Origin: an uncultured Prevotella sp.
Lineage (GTDB): Bacteria; Bacteroidota; Bacteroidia; Bacteroidales; Bacteroidaceae
Length of the DNA: 64,000 nucleotides
Reading direction: 5' to 3'
Assembly: GCA_946415755.1 (NCBI GenBank)
Contig: CAMKTS010000018.1
Location: forward strand, 1-64,000
In this document: positions 26,294 to 34,364 of the stretch, one piece after another
How positions within the stretch are numbered: position 1 is the first letter of the stretch
How the letters are laid out: every line of letters starts with the position of its first letter
The notes under the pieces: generated by a model
Told to the model about the DNA's origin: nothing
The model's database searches: none
What the model saw: only the letters and a program-made list of their open reading frames with translations
Program-made: the position numbers and the translations under genes

Positions 26294-26365
26294 GGTGCCT
26301 TGGATGAGTGGCTTAGTCAACGGTCTGCAAAACCGTCTACGGCGGTTCGAATCCGCCAGGCACCT
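26294..26365 (+). tRNA. tRNA-Cys (GCA anticodon)
   Basis: Acceptor GGTGCCT/AGGCACC, anticodon stem ACGGT/ACCGT around CTGCAAA with anticodon GCA, T arm GGCGG-TTCGAAT-CCGCC. Discriminator T (U73), the identity base for tRNA-Cys. No encoded CCA. A strong terminator follows at 26372. Confidence 0.95.
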
Positions 26366-26371
26366 CGCTCG

Positions 26372-26419
26372 AATCTCCCGAAACCTCGATACACAAAGGG
26401 TTTCGGGAGATTTTCTTTT
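26372..26419 (+). terminator. Terminator of tRNA-Cys
   Basis: A perfect 14-bp stem (26372-26385 with 26399-26412; core CTCCCGAAACC/GGTTTCGGGAG) with a 13-nt loop, then TTCTTTTT. Confidence 0.9.
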
Positions 26420-26568
26420 TCCGCGATTTAAAAAAATGACGGAAAAATCATCTAATTCATGTTCAATTCGTGGGTCATTCGTGTTCAAAACCTCCAATTT
26501 CCGTAAACACTACGAAAGCGTTTACGCTAAATATTCAATCCCTTTTCTTGGAAATCTAACCCTCTAAA

Positions 26569-26616
26569 AAGCGGAACTCCTGCCAGTGATGGTAGGGGCC
26601 CGCTTCTATTTTTTTT
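26569..26616 (+). terminator. Terminator-like hairpin with GNRA loop
   Basis: AAGCGG (26569-26574) pairs with CCGCTT (26600-26605); inside, CTCCTGCCA pairs with TGGTAGGGG around a GTGA tetraloop. Eight T residues follow (26609-26616). No gene ends just upstream, so an RNA gene or read-through from tRNA-Cys may use it. Confidence 0.7.
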
Positions 26617-26694
26617 GTTAGGGCCTTGTCGTTGCATAGGCAATGACGTAAATAGAGGCCTTTGTTTGTATAATTAAAAATGTTAATTAAACTT

Positions 26695-26732
26695 TCCCCC
26701 TCCGGTTCGTGATGAATCAGAGGGGGATTTTT
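26695..26732 (+). terminator. Second orphan terminator-like hairpin
   Basis: TCCCCCTC (26695-26702) pairs with GAGGGGGA (26720-26727), 17-nt loop, then TTTTT. It lies 4 bp before the palindromic element at 26736. Confidence 0.7.
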
Positions 26733-26735
26733 CCT

Positions 26736-27168
26736 GCATATCCTACACTGACCGCTGAGTATCAGCAGGTTACGAATATTTTCCTACACTGAATCCTGCA
26801 CTGAAAGCTGCACTGGATCCTACACTGAACGTCGGGGGATGGATGATGTATTCCATGACCTGACGATATCCAAGATTTTGTTACATGCGCTGGGATTTTT
26901 GTGAGGAGGCCACTCACGGAAATTAGTAGGCCACTTACGGTCGTGAGGAGGCTCTTCACGGAAATAAGTAGGCCACTTACGGAAATAAGTAGGCCACTTA
27001 CGGAAGTAAGTAAGTCATTTACGGAAGTAAATAAGCCATTTACGAAAGTAAGTAAGCCATTTGCGAAGGTGCTTGCTGAAGATTCTTCCAGTGTAGGATT
27101 CAGTGCAGGATTCAGTGTAGGAAAATATTCGTAACCTGCTGATACTCAGTGGTCAGTGTAGGATATGC
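26736..27168. mobile_element. 433-bp palindromic element with 70-bp terminal inverted repeats (MITE-like)
   Basis: Positions 26736-26805 and 27099-27168 are inverted repeats of 70 bp with one mismatch (at 26754). The ends read GCATATCCTACACTGACC outward, so TA is at both junctions if the element proper starts at TCCTACACTG. The arms contain CCTACACTGAA/CCTGCACTGAA direct repeats that continue beyond the perfect part (left arm to 26829, right arm from 27086). The interior has 21-bp tandem repeats. No transposase. A non-autonomous transposable element is my first reading; a very large hairpin RNA or an invertible segment are alternatives. Confidence 0.65.
26897..27064. repeat. Tandem array of eight degenerate 21-bp units
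   Basis: Units start about 26897, 26918, 26939, 26960, 26981, 27002, 27023 and 27044; those at 26960 and 26981 are identical (GGAAATAAGTAGGCCACTTA plus C). Each unit holds a small palindrome such as TAAGT-AGGCC-ACTTA or GTGAG-GAGGCCA-CTCAC. Because 21 bp is seven codons, both strands stay open and would encode heptapeptide repeats (RPLTEIS on the plus strand); no ribosome site or start supports translation. Confidence 0.85.
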
Positions 27169-27283
27169 TACTTTTTTCGCTCTTTTGAACAGGAATCGCC
27201 ATGAATTTGCCGTGAATTGTTAAATTATTATAAAGTATTTGCCGTTTTGTGTGTGTGGTGTGGCATTTCTCGGTAAAAAGTAG

Positions 27284-27292
27284 TACCTTTGC
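27284..27292 (+). promoter_or_regulatory. Minus-7 box of rplU-rpmA
   Basis: TACCTTTGC, 89 nt before the rplU ATG at 27382. Confidence 0.6.
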
Positions 27293-27295
27293 GGC

Positions 27296-27381
27296 CGATT
27301 TAGTCCGTGGTGGCTCAAGAAAGTCGGAGCATGAGGCTTCGCGCCATGCGGAAAAACCCGTTAAACAATTAATAAACAACA
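27296..27381 (+). promoter_or_regulatory. 5' leader of rplU, possible L21 autoregulatory RNA
   Basis: About 85 nt of leader. It contains GCAT-GA-GGC-TTCGC-GCC-ATGC (near 27333-27353), a stem with a two-base bulge, preceded by CGTGGTGGCTCAAGAAAGTC. Ribosomal protein operons are often controlled through such leaders; L21 leaders are known in other phyla. No match to a named family is claimed. Confidence 0.35.
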
Positions 27382-27699
27382 ATGTACGCAATTGTAGAAA
27401 TCAACGGTCAGCAGTTTAAGGTAGAGGAGGGCAAGAAGCTCTTCGTGAACCACATGAAGGATGTGGAAGCCGGTAAAACTGTTGAGTTCGACAAGGTACT
27501 GCTTGTCGACAATGAAGGTTCAGTACAGGTGGGAGCACCGACCGTGACTGGTGCAAAGGTAGTGTGTGAGGTGGTCAATCCGCTCGTGAAGGGTGAGAAG
27601 GTCATCGTCTTCAAGATGAAGCGCCGCAAGGACTCTCGCAAGAAGAACGGTCACCGCCAGCAGTTCACACAGGTAGAAGTTAAATCAGTAATCGCTTAA
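27382..27699 (+). CDS. rplU: Ribosomal protein L21
   Basis: 105 aa, normal length. [20 protein letters not shown] at the start, [20 protein letters not shown] in the middle and [20 protein letters not shown], the conserved basic 23S rRNA-binding end. A 50S subunit component. Paired with rpmA after 21 bp, the usual arrangement. Confidence 0.98.
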   Translation: MYAIVEINGQQFKVEEGKKLFVNHMKDVEAGKTVEFDKVLLVDNEGSVQVGAPTVTGAKVVCEVVNPLVKGEKVIVFKMKRRKDSRKKNGHRQQFTQVEVKSVIA

Positions 27700-27720
27700 C
27701 AACTTAGGAGGAACAACATT

Positions 27721-27984
27721 ATGGCACATAAGAAAGGTGTAGGTAGTTCTAAGAACGGTCGCGAAAGCGCAGCCCAGCGACTGGGCGTCAAGATTTTCGG
27801 CGGTCAGAAGTGCGTAGCCGGTAACATTATCGTCAGGCAGCGCGGTTCGAAGCACAATGCCGGCAACAATGTTGCAATGGGTAAGGATGATACGCTCTTT
27901 GCACTCTGCGACGGAACGGTAGAGTTCCGCAAGGGCAGGCACGACAAGAGCTATGTCTCAGTAATTCCTGAACCCCAGGCATAA
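27721..27984 (+). CDS. rpmA: Ribosomal protein L27
   Basis: 87 aa. Starts [20 protein letters not shown] and contains [20 protein letters not shown] and [18 protein letters not shown], all diagnostic. The N-terminus is the short form without the cleaved Firmicutes extension; it reaches the peptidyl transferase centre. Followed by a strong terminator at 28019. Confidence 0.98.
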   Translation: MAHKKGVGSSKNGRESAAQRLGVKIFGGQKCVAGNIIVRQRGSKHNAGNNVAMGKDDTLFALCDGTVEFRKGRHDKSYVSVIPEPQA

Positions 27985-28018
27985 GAACAACAACAATTTA
28001 TTCCAAACAAACAAATAT

Positions 28019-28048
28019 GAAAGGGAGCCTCGCCGGTTCCCTTTCTTT
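28019..28048 (+). terminator. Terminator of rplU-rpmA
   Basis: GAAAGGGAGCC (28019-28029) pairs with GGTTCCCTTTC (28035-28045), eleven pairs including one G-U, then TTT. leuA begins 40 bp later, so it either has its own promoter or depends on read-through. Confidence 0.8.
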
Positions 28049-28087
28049 AAAAAAGATAGAAACTAAATAACCGTAAAGAAAGAGACG

Positions 28088-29587
28088 ATGGCAGACAGAT
28101 TGTATATTTTCGATACGACGCTCCGCGACGGAGAGCAGGTGCCCGGATGTCAGCTGAACACCATAGAGAAGATTCAGGTGGCAAAGGCACTCGAACAGTT
28201 GGGAGTGGACGTGATAGAGGCAGGATTCCCCATTTCAAGTCCGGGCGACTTCAACTCGGTGATTGAGATTTCGAAGGCTGTGACGTGGCCTACCATCTGT
28301 GCGCTGACGCGTGCCGTGCAGAAGGACATTGACGTGGCCAACGAGGCACTGCAATATGCCAAGCGCAAGCGCATACATACCGGTATCGGCACCTCGGACT
28401 CGCACATCAAGTACAAGTTCAACTCGAACCGTGAGGAGATTATAGAGCGCGCCATTGCCGCCACGAAGTATGCCAAGAAATATGTGGAGGACGTGGAGTT
28501 CTACTGCGAGGATGCAGGACGAACGGAGAACGAGTACCTGGCTCGCGTGGTGGAGGCCGTGATTGCCGCCGGAGCTACGGTGGTGAACATTCCCGACACT
28601 ACAGGATACTGTCTGCCGCAGGAATATTTCGAGAAAATCAAGTACCTCAAGGAGCACGTCAGCAACATCGACAAGGCCATCATCTCGACACACTGCCACA
28701 ACGACCTGGGTATGGCTACGGCCAACACGTTCAGCGGAGTGATGGGCGGAGCACGACAGGTGGAGGTGACCATAAACGGTATCGGAGAGCGCGCCGGTAA
28801 CACGTCGCTCGAGGAAATAGCGATGATTCTGAAGTGCCACAAGACACTGGGAATTGAAACGAACATCAACACCACGAAGATATATCCCACGAGCCGTATG
28901 GTGTCAAGTCTGATGAACATGCCCGTACAGCCCAACAAGGCCATCGTGGGGCGCAACGCCTTTGCTCACAGCAGCGGCATCCACCAGGACGGCGTGCTGA
29001 AGAATGTGCAGACCTATGAGATCATTGACCCGAAGGACGTGGGTATCGACGACAACAGCATCGTGCTGACGGCACGCAGCGGAAGGGCGGCACTGAAGTA
29101 CCGTCTGAACGTGAATGGCGTGGAACTCTCAGAGGAGAAACTGGACAAGGTGTACGAGAAGTTCCTGCAACTGGCCGACCAGAAGAAGGAGGTGAACGAT
29201 GCCGACGTGCTGATGCTCGCCGGTGCCGACACCGCAGAGGCACACGCCGTGAAGCTGGAGTTCCTGCAGGTGACTACCGGCAAGGGCGTGAAGAGCGTGG
29301 CTTCGATAGGACTCGACATCAGCGGACAGAAGTTTGAGGCTGCCGCCAGCGGCAACGGTCCGGTAGATGCTGCCATCAAGGCACTGAAGAAGATCATCAT
29401 GAAGCAGATGACGCTGAAGGAATTCACCATCCAGGCCATCTCGAAAGGCTCGGACGATGTGGGTAAGGTACACATGCAGGTGGAGTACGACGGAAGCCTG
29501 TACTATGGCTTCGGTGCCAACACGGATATCGTCACGGCATCGGTGGAAGCATATATTGACTGTATCAACAAGTTCAAGAAATCATGA
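28088..29587 (+). CDS. leuA: 2-isopropylmalate synthase
   Basis: 499 aa. It condenses acetyl-CoA with 2-oxoisovalerate, the first committed step of leucine synthesis. TIM-barrel motifs: [36 protein letters not shown] with the HCH metal site, and [14 protein letters not shown]; the C-terminal third (about 390-499) is the LeuA regulatory domain that binds leucine. Homocitrate or citramalate synthases share the fold, but adjacent leuCD supports LeuA. No minus-7 box is evident in the 40 bp after the rpmA terminator. Overlaps leuC by 4 bp. Confidence 0.94.
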   Translation: MADRLYIFDTTLRDGEQVPGCQLNTIEKIQVAKALEQLGVDVIEAGFPISSPGDFNSVIEISKAVTWPTICALTRAVQKDIDVANEALQYAKRKRIHTGIGTSDSHIKYKFNSNREEIIERAIAATKYAKKYVEDVEFYCEDAGRTENEYLARVVEAVIAAGATVVNIPDTTGYCLPQEYFEKIKYLKEHVSNIDKAIISTHCHNDLGMATANTFSGVMGGARQVEVTINGIGERAGNTSLEEIAMILKCHKTLGIETNINTTKIYPTSRMVSSLMNMPVQPNKAIVGRNAFAHSSGIHQDGVLKNVQTYEIIDPKDVGIDDNSIVLTARSGRAALKYRLNVNGVELSEEKLDKVYEKFLQLADQKKEVNDADVLMLAGADTAEAHAVKLEFLQVTTGKGVKSVASIGLDISGQKFEAAASGNGPVDAAIKALKKIIMKQMTLKEFTIQAISKGSDDVGKVHMQVEYDGSLYYGFGANTDIVTASVEAYIDCINKFKKS

Positions 29588-30978
29588 ATACACTTTTCGA
29601 CAAGATTTGGGACAAGCATGTGGTGCAGATTGTGGACGACGGCCCCACACAGCTGTATATCGACCGACTGTACTGCCACGAGGTGACATCGCCACAGGCC
29701 TTCGACGGCATGAGGGCAAGAGGACTGAAATGCTTCCGGCCCGACCACATCTACTGCATGCCCGACCATAACACGCCGACACACGACCAGGACAAGCCCA
29801 TCGAGGAACCGGTATCCGCCAAGCAGGTGGCTACCCTGGCACAGAATGCCAAAGAATTCGGACTGACGCACTACGGCATGATGGACCCCTCGAACGGTAT
29901 CATCCATGTAGTGGGACCTGAGAAGGGACTCTCGCTGCCTGGTATGACCATCGTATGCGGAGACTCGCACACGTCTACGCACGGTGCGATGGGTGCTGTG
30001 GCCTTTGGTATCGGTACCTCGGAGGTGGAGATGGTGATGGCCTCGCAGTGTATCCTGCAGCAGAAGCCCAAGTCGATGAGAATATCTATCAACGGCAAGC
30101 TACAGAAAGGCGTGGTGGCTAAGGATGTGGCGCTCTACCTGATGGCGCAGCTCACTACCAGCGGAGCTACGGGCTACTTTGTAGAATATTCCGGCGATGT
30201 GGTTAGCGATATGTCGATGGAGGCTCGTCTGACGCTCTGCAACCTGTCGATAGAGATGGGCGCGCGAGGCGGATTCGTGGCTCCCGACGAGACTACCTTC
30301 GAATATATAAAAGGTAAGGAGTTTGCCCCGAAGGGCGAAGAGTGGGACAAGGCCGTCAGCTACTGGAAGACGCTGAAGAGCGGCGACGATGCCGTGTTCG
30401 ACAAGGAACTGGTATTTGACGCAAAGGACATCGAGCCGCGCATCACCTACGGTACCAATCCCGGTATGGGTATTGGTATCACCGAAGGCATTCCGACTAA
30501 TGCTGCCGATGCCAAGTCGCCAGAGCAGGGATTCCAGAAAGCTCTCAGCTACATGGGCTTCAAGGCCGGCGAGAAGCTGCTGGGCAAGCAGGTCGACTAC
30601 GTCTTCCTTGGAGCTTGCACCAACGGCCGCATCGAGGACTTCCGTGCCTTTGCCTCTATCGCAAAGGGCAGGAAGAAGGCCGACAACGTGATAGCGTGGC
30701 TGGTACCCGGCTCATGGGCGGTAGACCGTCAGATTCGCGAAGAAGGCATCGACAAGGTATTGCAGGCTGCCGGCTTCGAGATTCGCCAACCGGGCTGCTC
30801 GGCCTGTCTGGCGATGAACGACGACAAGGTGCCTGCCGGTAAGCTCTGTGTGTCGACATCGAACCGTAATTTCGAGGGGCGTCAGGGACCTGGTAGCCGT
30901 ACCATCCTCTGCTCACCCTTGGTGGCTGCTGCTGCGGCTGTAACTGGAGTAATCACTGACCCAAGAGAACTGGTGTAA
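29584..30978 (+). CDS. leuC: 3-isopropylmalate dehydratase large subunit
   Basis: 464 aa aconitase-family Fe-S enzyme that isomerises isopropylmalate. Motifs: [57 protein letters not shown] and [16 protein letters not shown], supplying the three cluster cysteines. ATG overlaps the leuA stop. Works with the LeuD subunit encoded 17 bp downstream. Confidence 0.97.
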   Translation: MNTLFDKIWDKHVVQIVDDGPTQLYIDRLYCHEVTSPQAFDGMRARGLKCFRPDHIYCMPDHNTPTHDQDKPIEEPVSAKQVATLAQNAKEFGLTHYGMMDPSNGIIHVVGPEKGLSLPGMTIVCGDSHTSTHGAMGAVAFGIGTSEVEMVMASQCILQQKPKSMRISINGKLQKGVVAKDVALYLMAQLTTSGATGYFVEYSGDVVSDMSMEARLTLCNLSIEMGARGGFVAPDETTFEYIKGKEFAPKGEEWDKAVSYWKTLKSGDDAVFDKELVFDAKDIEPRITYGTNPGMGIGITEGIPTNAADAKSPEQGFQKALSYMGFKAGEKLLGKQVDYVFLGACTNGRIEDFRAFASIAKGRKKADNVIAWLVPGSWAVDRQIREEGIDKVLQAAGFEIRQPGCSACLAMNDDKVPAGKLCVSTSNRNFEGRQGPGSRTILCSPLVAAAAAVTGVITDPRELV

Positions 30979-30995
30979 AATAGTAAATAATAGAG

Positions 30996-31589
30996 ATGAA
31001 ACAAAAGTTTGACGTAATAACATCTACCTGCGTGCCCCTGCAACTGGAGAACGTGGATACCGACCAGATTATTCCCGCCCGTTTCCTCAAGGCCACCACT
31101 CGCGAGGAGAGCTTCTTTGGCGACAACCTGTTTCGCGACTGGCGCTACAACAGCGACGGAACGCTGAACGAGAAGTTTGTGCTCAACGACCCGACGTATG
31201 GAGGCTGCATCCTCGTGGCAGGCAAGAACTTCGGTAACGGAAGTAGCCGTGAGCATGCTGCATGGGCCATTTCCGGATATGGATTCCGCGTGGTCATCAG
31301 CTCGTTCTTTGCAGATATCCATAAGAACAACGAACTGAACAACTTCGTACTGCCCGTCGTGGTCAGCGAGGAGTTCCTCGCCGAACTCTTCGACAGCATC
31401 AGGCAGAATCCGAAAATGGAGGTGGAGGTAGACCTTCCCCGCCAGACGGTGACCAACAAGGCTACCGGAAAGAGCGAGCATTTCGACATCAACGGCTATA
31501 AGAAGCATTGCCTGATGAACGGTCTCGACGACATCGACTTCCTGATGCAGAATCAGGACAAGACCGAGGCCTGGGAGGCAGCTCGCTGA
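30996..31589 (+). CDS. leuD: 3-isopropylmalate dehydratase small subunit
   Basis: 197 aa swivelling-domain partner of LeuC. Motifs: VPLQLENVDTDQIIPARFLK, GKNFGNGSSREHAAWAISGY and VVISSFFADIHKNNELNNF. It is the last gene of the operon; leuB, which in many Bacteroidales follows, is missing here and the next gene converges 27 bp away. Confidence 0.97.
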   Translation: MKQKFDVITSTCVPLQLENVDTDQIIPARFLKATTREESFFGDNLFRDWRYNSDGTLNEKFVLNDPTYGGCILVAGKNFGNGSSREHAAWAISGYGFRVVISSFFADIHKNNELNNFVLPVVVSEEFLAELFDSIRQNPKMEVEVDLPRQTVTNKATGKSEHFDINGYKKHCLMNGLDDIDFLMQNQDKTEAWEAAR

Positions 31590-31616
31590 AACCATCAGAA
31601 TGACTGCGACGGATTT

Positions 31617-34337
31617 TTAGCGTCGCTCACCACATAGTGCGGCATACGGACAACTCTTGCAGTTGCGTATGTCGCTCGTTGGTTGGAAAGGAATGTCGGG
31701 CGAGAAAATCTCAACGATGGTCTGCTGTAGCAGTTCTCCGAAGCGTGTGCTGTATTCGGCAATGTCGCGGACAGGGGTGCGGCCGAAGCACAGCGTGGGG
31801 TCGTAGTCGTCGCCGTTGGCATGCTGGATGAAGTAAAGGCCGGGAGATACGGGCCGGTTCTCCTTCCGACTGACGATATCGGCATAGAGAAATGCCTGCA
31901 GATAGTAGTCGCTGTGGTCGTGAATCTTCTCTGGTGAGAAGATGTCGTCAACACCGTTGAGGGGTTTCAAAAAAGTGCCCCCCGTCTTGTAGTCAATCAC
32001 GCGTAGCCGTTCCTCAGAAGTTCCCTCGTAGACAAGATCCAGACGGTCGATGCGCCCACACACGGTGAGCGAGGGTGGGAGCGACTGCTGCGGAGGATAG
32101 AGGCTGGCAAGTGGTGCGGCGACATCGCTCTCAAGGCCGACAATCGTAAAGGGAGCGAGGCGAAGGTCGGCGCGAACCAACTGTCGCAGGTAGTGTACCA
32201 CCACTTCGCGGTTGATGAGATGCAAGCCGTTACGGGGGGAATAGGGTAGTGTGCGGTTGAACGCCTCATCGACGGCTCGCTCAATGACGGCGGGCTGTTC
32301 CAGCAGGTGATTGAGCACCGCCTTGTCGACCTGTCTCGGCAATTGCCGATACAGGAAGTGGGCTGCATCGTGGAAGATGTTTCCAAAGAATCTGTTATCC
32401 AACTCTTGCTCGTCGGCGGGCTGTTCCGGCTGTCGGATGTCGGCCATATAACGGTAGTAGAAGCGGATGGGACAGCGCAGGTAGTTGCTGACAGCCGTAG
32501 GAGAGAGCATCGAGAACTGCGTGAGGAGCACGTTCATGACGGATGTCGTCTTGGGGATGGCGACCGGCAGACGGCGTGTGACAGAGAGGCTGCCTCGGAG
32601 TGCTGATCGGCTGATGGAGTGTCTGCCCTCGGCCAGTAGCTGGAGCATGAAGCGGCTGGGTTCTCCCCGATGGCCGTCGGTGGTAGCACTGTTGTAGAGA
32701 ATGGTGACATCGTTGGCACGCTGAAGCAGACGGTGGAAATAATAGGCATAGATGCTTACCTTGTTGTCGACGGTGGTCAGCCCGTAGGCATAGCGGATGC
32801 TGTGGGGGATGAATGAGCTGTCATTGATGCCACGCGGCATGTTGCCCTCGTTGCACGACAGCAGCAACACGTGGTCGAAGTCGATGTTCCGCGTCTCGAG
32901 TACGCCCATCAACTGCACACCCTCGGCAGGCTCTCCGTGGAAGGGGATAGAGGTCTGGCGTATCAGCTGCTCTGTCAGGCGCTGCAGCGTATGGTTGTCA
33001 ACGCACAGGCTTCCGCTGTCTACAAGACCGTTCAGACGATTCACCACTGTATAGGCACGGAACAGCGACTCCTGGAACAGCGGGTCGCTGATGTCGGCAT
33101 TCCTGGCAATCTGCCGCAAAAGAGTCAGCAGCGGAACGTTCTCGTCTTCCCATTCGATATATTTCGCATAAGGATGCCGTAGGAAGAGGCGCACAAGGCG
33201 AGGCGTACGACCACCCAGCAGCATGTCGTAATAACGTTGGATGAAGGAGGCAATGGGGGTATGCAAGAGCGGATAGCCCGTAGTGATGTTGGCTTTGGTG
33301 ACCTCTGGTGGCAGTGCGTGGATAACGGTGGGTAGCAGGGACTCGTTGCAAAGCACAATAGCGGTGCGACGTCCGTGTGCGGCACGCTGCTCATTATCGC
33401 CCTCGGCTTTTTCCCGCAGCCATGTGGTGACGTAGCGCGCCTGGAAGTCTTCGGTAGGTGCAGCGATATAGCTGATGTGTTTCTCGCGCCTGAAGTTACG
33501 GTAGATGGCCTCGTCGTTGCTGTCGAGTTCGTTGGGGAAGTGGTGCAGGTATTGTGCGATATACTGTCCGGCTTCGTGGTGCTGCATATAGTAGTGGTCG
33601 AAATCCCAGTAGAAGTAGGCCTTGCCGGCCTTTTGCAGCTGTGAGAAGAGCCGTTGCTCGACCTGTTGCAGCAGATTGAATCCCACGAAGAGATAGCGGG
33701 TAGCGGGAAAGCGTTCTGTGATGTCGGTATCGTTGTCGGCGAGCGATTCTACTACCTGACGGTAGAGTTTGCCCTCGTAGGCCAGTTGCTGCTCGGCCAG
33801 CAGTTGGCCGTAGTCGAGATAGATGTCGGCAATATGGCTCCACAGCCTCAGGAAGTGCTGTTTCAGCTCTGTATCCTGTCCGTCGGTGAAGTTGCTGAAA
33901 AAGCGTCGGAGCACCTCTCGCTGCTCGTCGGTTAGGAAGGAGAGGTCGTCCAGCTCGTGGAGGTCGCTCACGTTGGAAAACACCTTATCGGCATCGGCCA
34001 TATTCTTGTCAATGTCGTCGAAGTCGGCCAGCAACAACTCTCCCCAGCCATAGAACTTGTCGAGCGACTCGTCGGAACCCGTCTGTCGGCTGAAGGCCAC
34101 GTAGAGGTCGCACACCAGTTTGATAGGGTCGGCAACAGTAAGCGTCGACTGCCTGCGGAAGAGTTCGCTGATGGTGATGTATGCAGGACTCCACAGCGGG
34201 CGTCCAGCGAGTCTTGCCAGATGTTCGTTGAGGAACAGCGAAGCACGCTTGTTGGGGAATACGACCACCGTCTGCGAGAGGTCGGTTCCGTACTTGCGGA
34301 TAATATCTTCCGCTACATATTCCAGAAAACTTTTCAT
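31617..34337 (-). CDS. AddB-like PD-(D/E)XK nuclease, recombination exonuclease subunit
   Basis: 906 aa. The N-terminal half is an inactive helicase-like region (VVVFPNKRASLFLNEHLARL instead of a Walker A), the C-terminal part a RecB-family nuclease: SNYLRCPIRFYYRYMADI, RIDRLDLVYEG and LRVIDYKTGG (catalytic Asp and DYK). The last residues CKSCPYAALC together with the earlier Cys form the 4Fe-4S cluster site typical of AddB. With the next gene it should make an AddAB/RecBCD-type enzyme that resects double-strand breaks. It follows the AddA-like gene after 27 bp and converges with leuD. Confidence 0.85.
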   Translation of the reverse strand: MKSFLEYVAEDIIRKYGTDLSQTVVVFPNKRASLFLNEHLARLAGRPLWSPAYITISELFRRQSTLTVADPIKLVCDLYVAFSRQTGSDESLDKFYGWGELLLADFDDIDKNMADADKVFSNVSDLHELDDLSFLTDEQREVLRRFFSNFTDGQDTELKQHFLRLWSHIADIYLDYGQLLAEQQLAYEGKLYRQVVESLADNDTDITERFPATRYLFVGFNLLQQVEQRLFSQLQKAGKAYFYWDFDHYYMQHHEAGQYIAQYLHHFPNELDSNDEAIYRNFRREKHISYIAAPTEDFQARYVTTWLREKAEGDNEQRAAHGRRTAIVLCNESLLPTVIHALPPEVTKANITTGYPLLHTPIASFIQRYYDMLLGGRTPRLVRLFLRHPYAKYIEWEDENVPLLTLLRQIARNADISDPLFQESLFRAYTVVNRLNGLVDSGSLCVDNHTLQRLTEQLIRQTSIPFHGEPAEGVQLMGVLETRNIDFDHVLLLSCNEGNMPRGINDSSFIPHSIRYAYGLTTVDNKVSIYAYYFHRLLQRANDVTILYNSATTDGHRGEPSRFMLQLLAEGRHSISRSALRGSLSVTRRLPVAIPKTTSVMNVLLTQFSMLSPTAVSNYLRCPIRFYYRYMADIRQPEQPADEQELDNRFFGNIFHDAAHFLYRQLPRQVDKAVLNHLLEQPAVIERAVDEAFNRTLPYSPRNGLHLINREVVVHYLRQLVRADLRLAPFTIVGLESDVAAPLASLYPPQQSLPPSLTVCGRIDRLDLVYEGTSEERLRVIDYKTGGTFLKPLNGVDDIFSPEKIHDHSDYYLQAFLYADIVSRKENRPVSPGLYFIQHANGDDYDPTLCFGRTPVRDIAEYSTRFGELLQQTIVEIFSPDIPFQPTSDIRNCKSCPYAALCGERR

Positions 34338-34364
34338 TCAGCCCTTCTTCCGTTTATTGGTTTC

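Larger units (their letters stand above)
26420..26735. other. Gene-free stretch with two further terminator-like hairpins
   Basis: No credible coding sequence or TAnnTTTG box is seen here. Apart from the hairpins at 26569 and 26695 there is a third, GTCGTTGC-ATAG-GCAATGAC near 26627-26646 (one G-U pair), between two copies of AGGCCT/AGGGCCT. These could belong to small RNAs or to read-through termination of the tRNA unit. Confidence 0.4.

Noticed and set aside
26265..26567. 100-residue reading frame over tRNA-Cys
   Set aside because: It runs through the tRNA and its terminator, so it cannot be a normal gene.
26897..27064. CRISPR-like array
   Set aside because: Units are contiguous 21-bp repeats with no unique spacers of constant length, and there are no cas genes.
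26901..27134. Protein of seven-residue repeats (RPLTEIS type)
   Set aside because: Open frame follows from the 21-bp period; GTG start without a ribosome site, no signal or homologue, and the opposite strand is equally open.
26736..27168. Invertible promoter cassette
   Set aside because: No TAnnTTTG box was found between the arms on either strand and no recombinase gene is near; kept only as an alternative.
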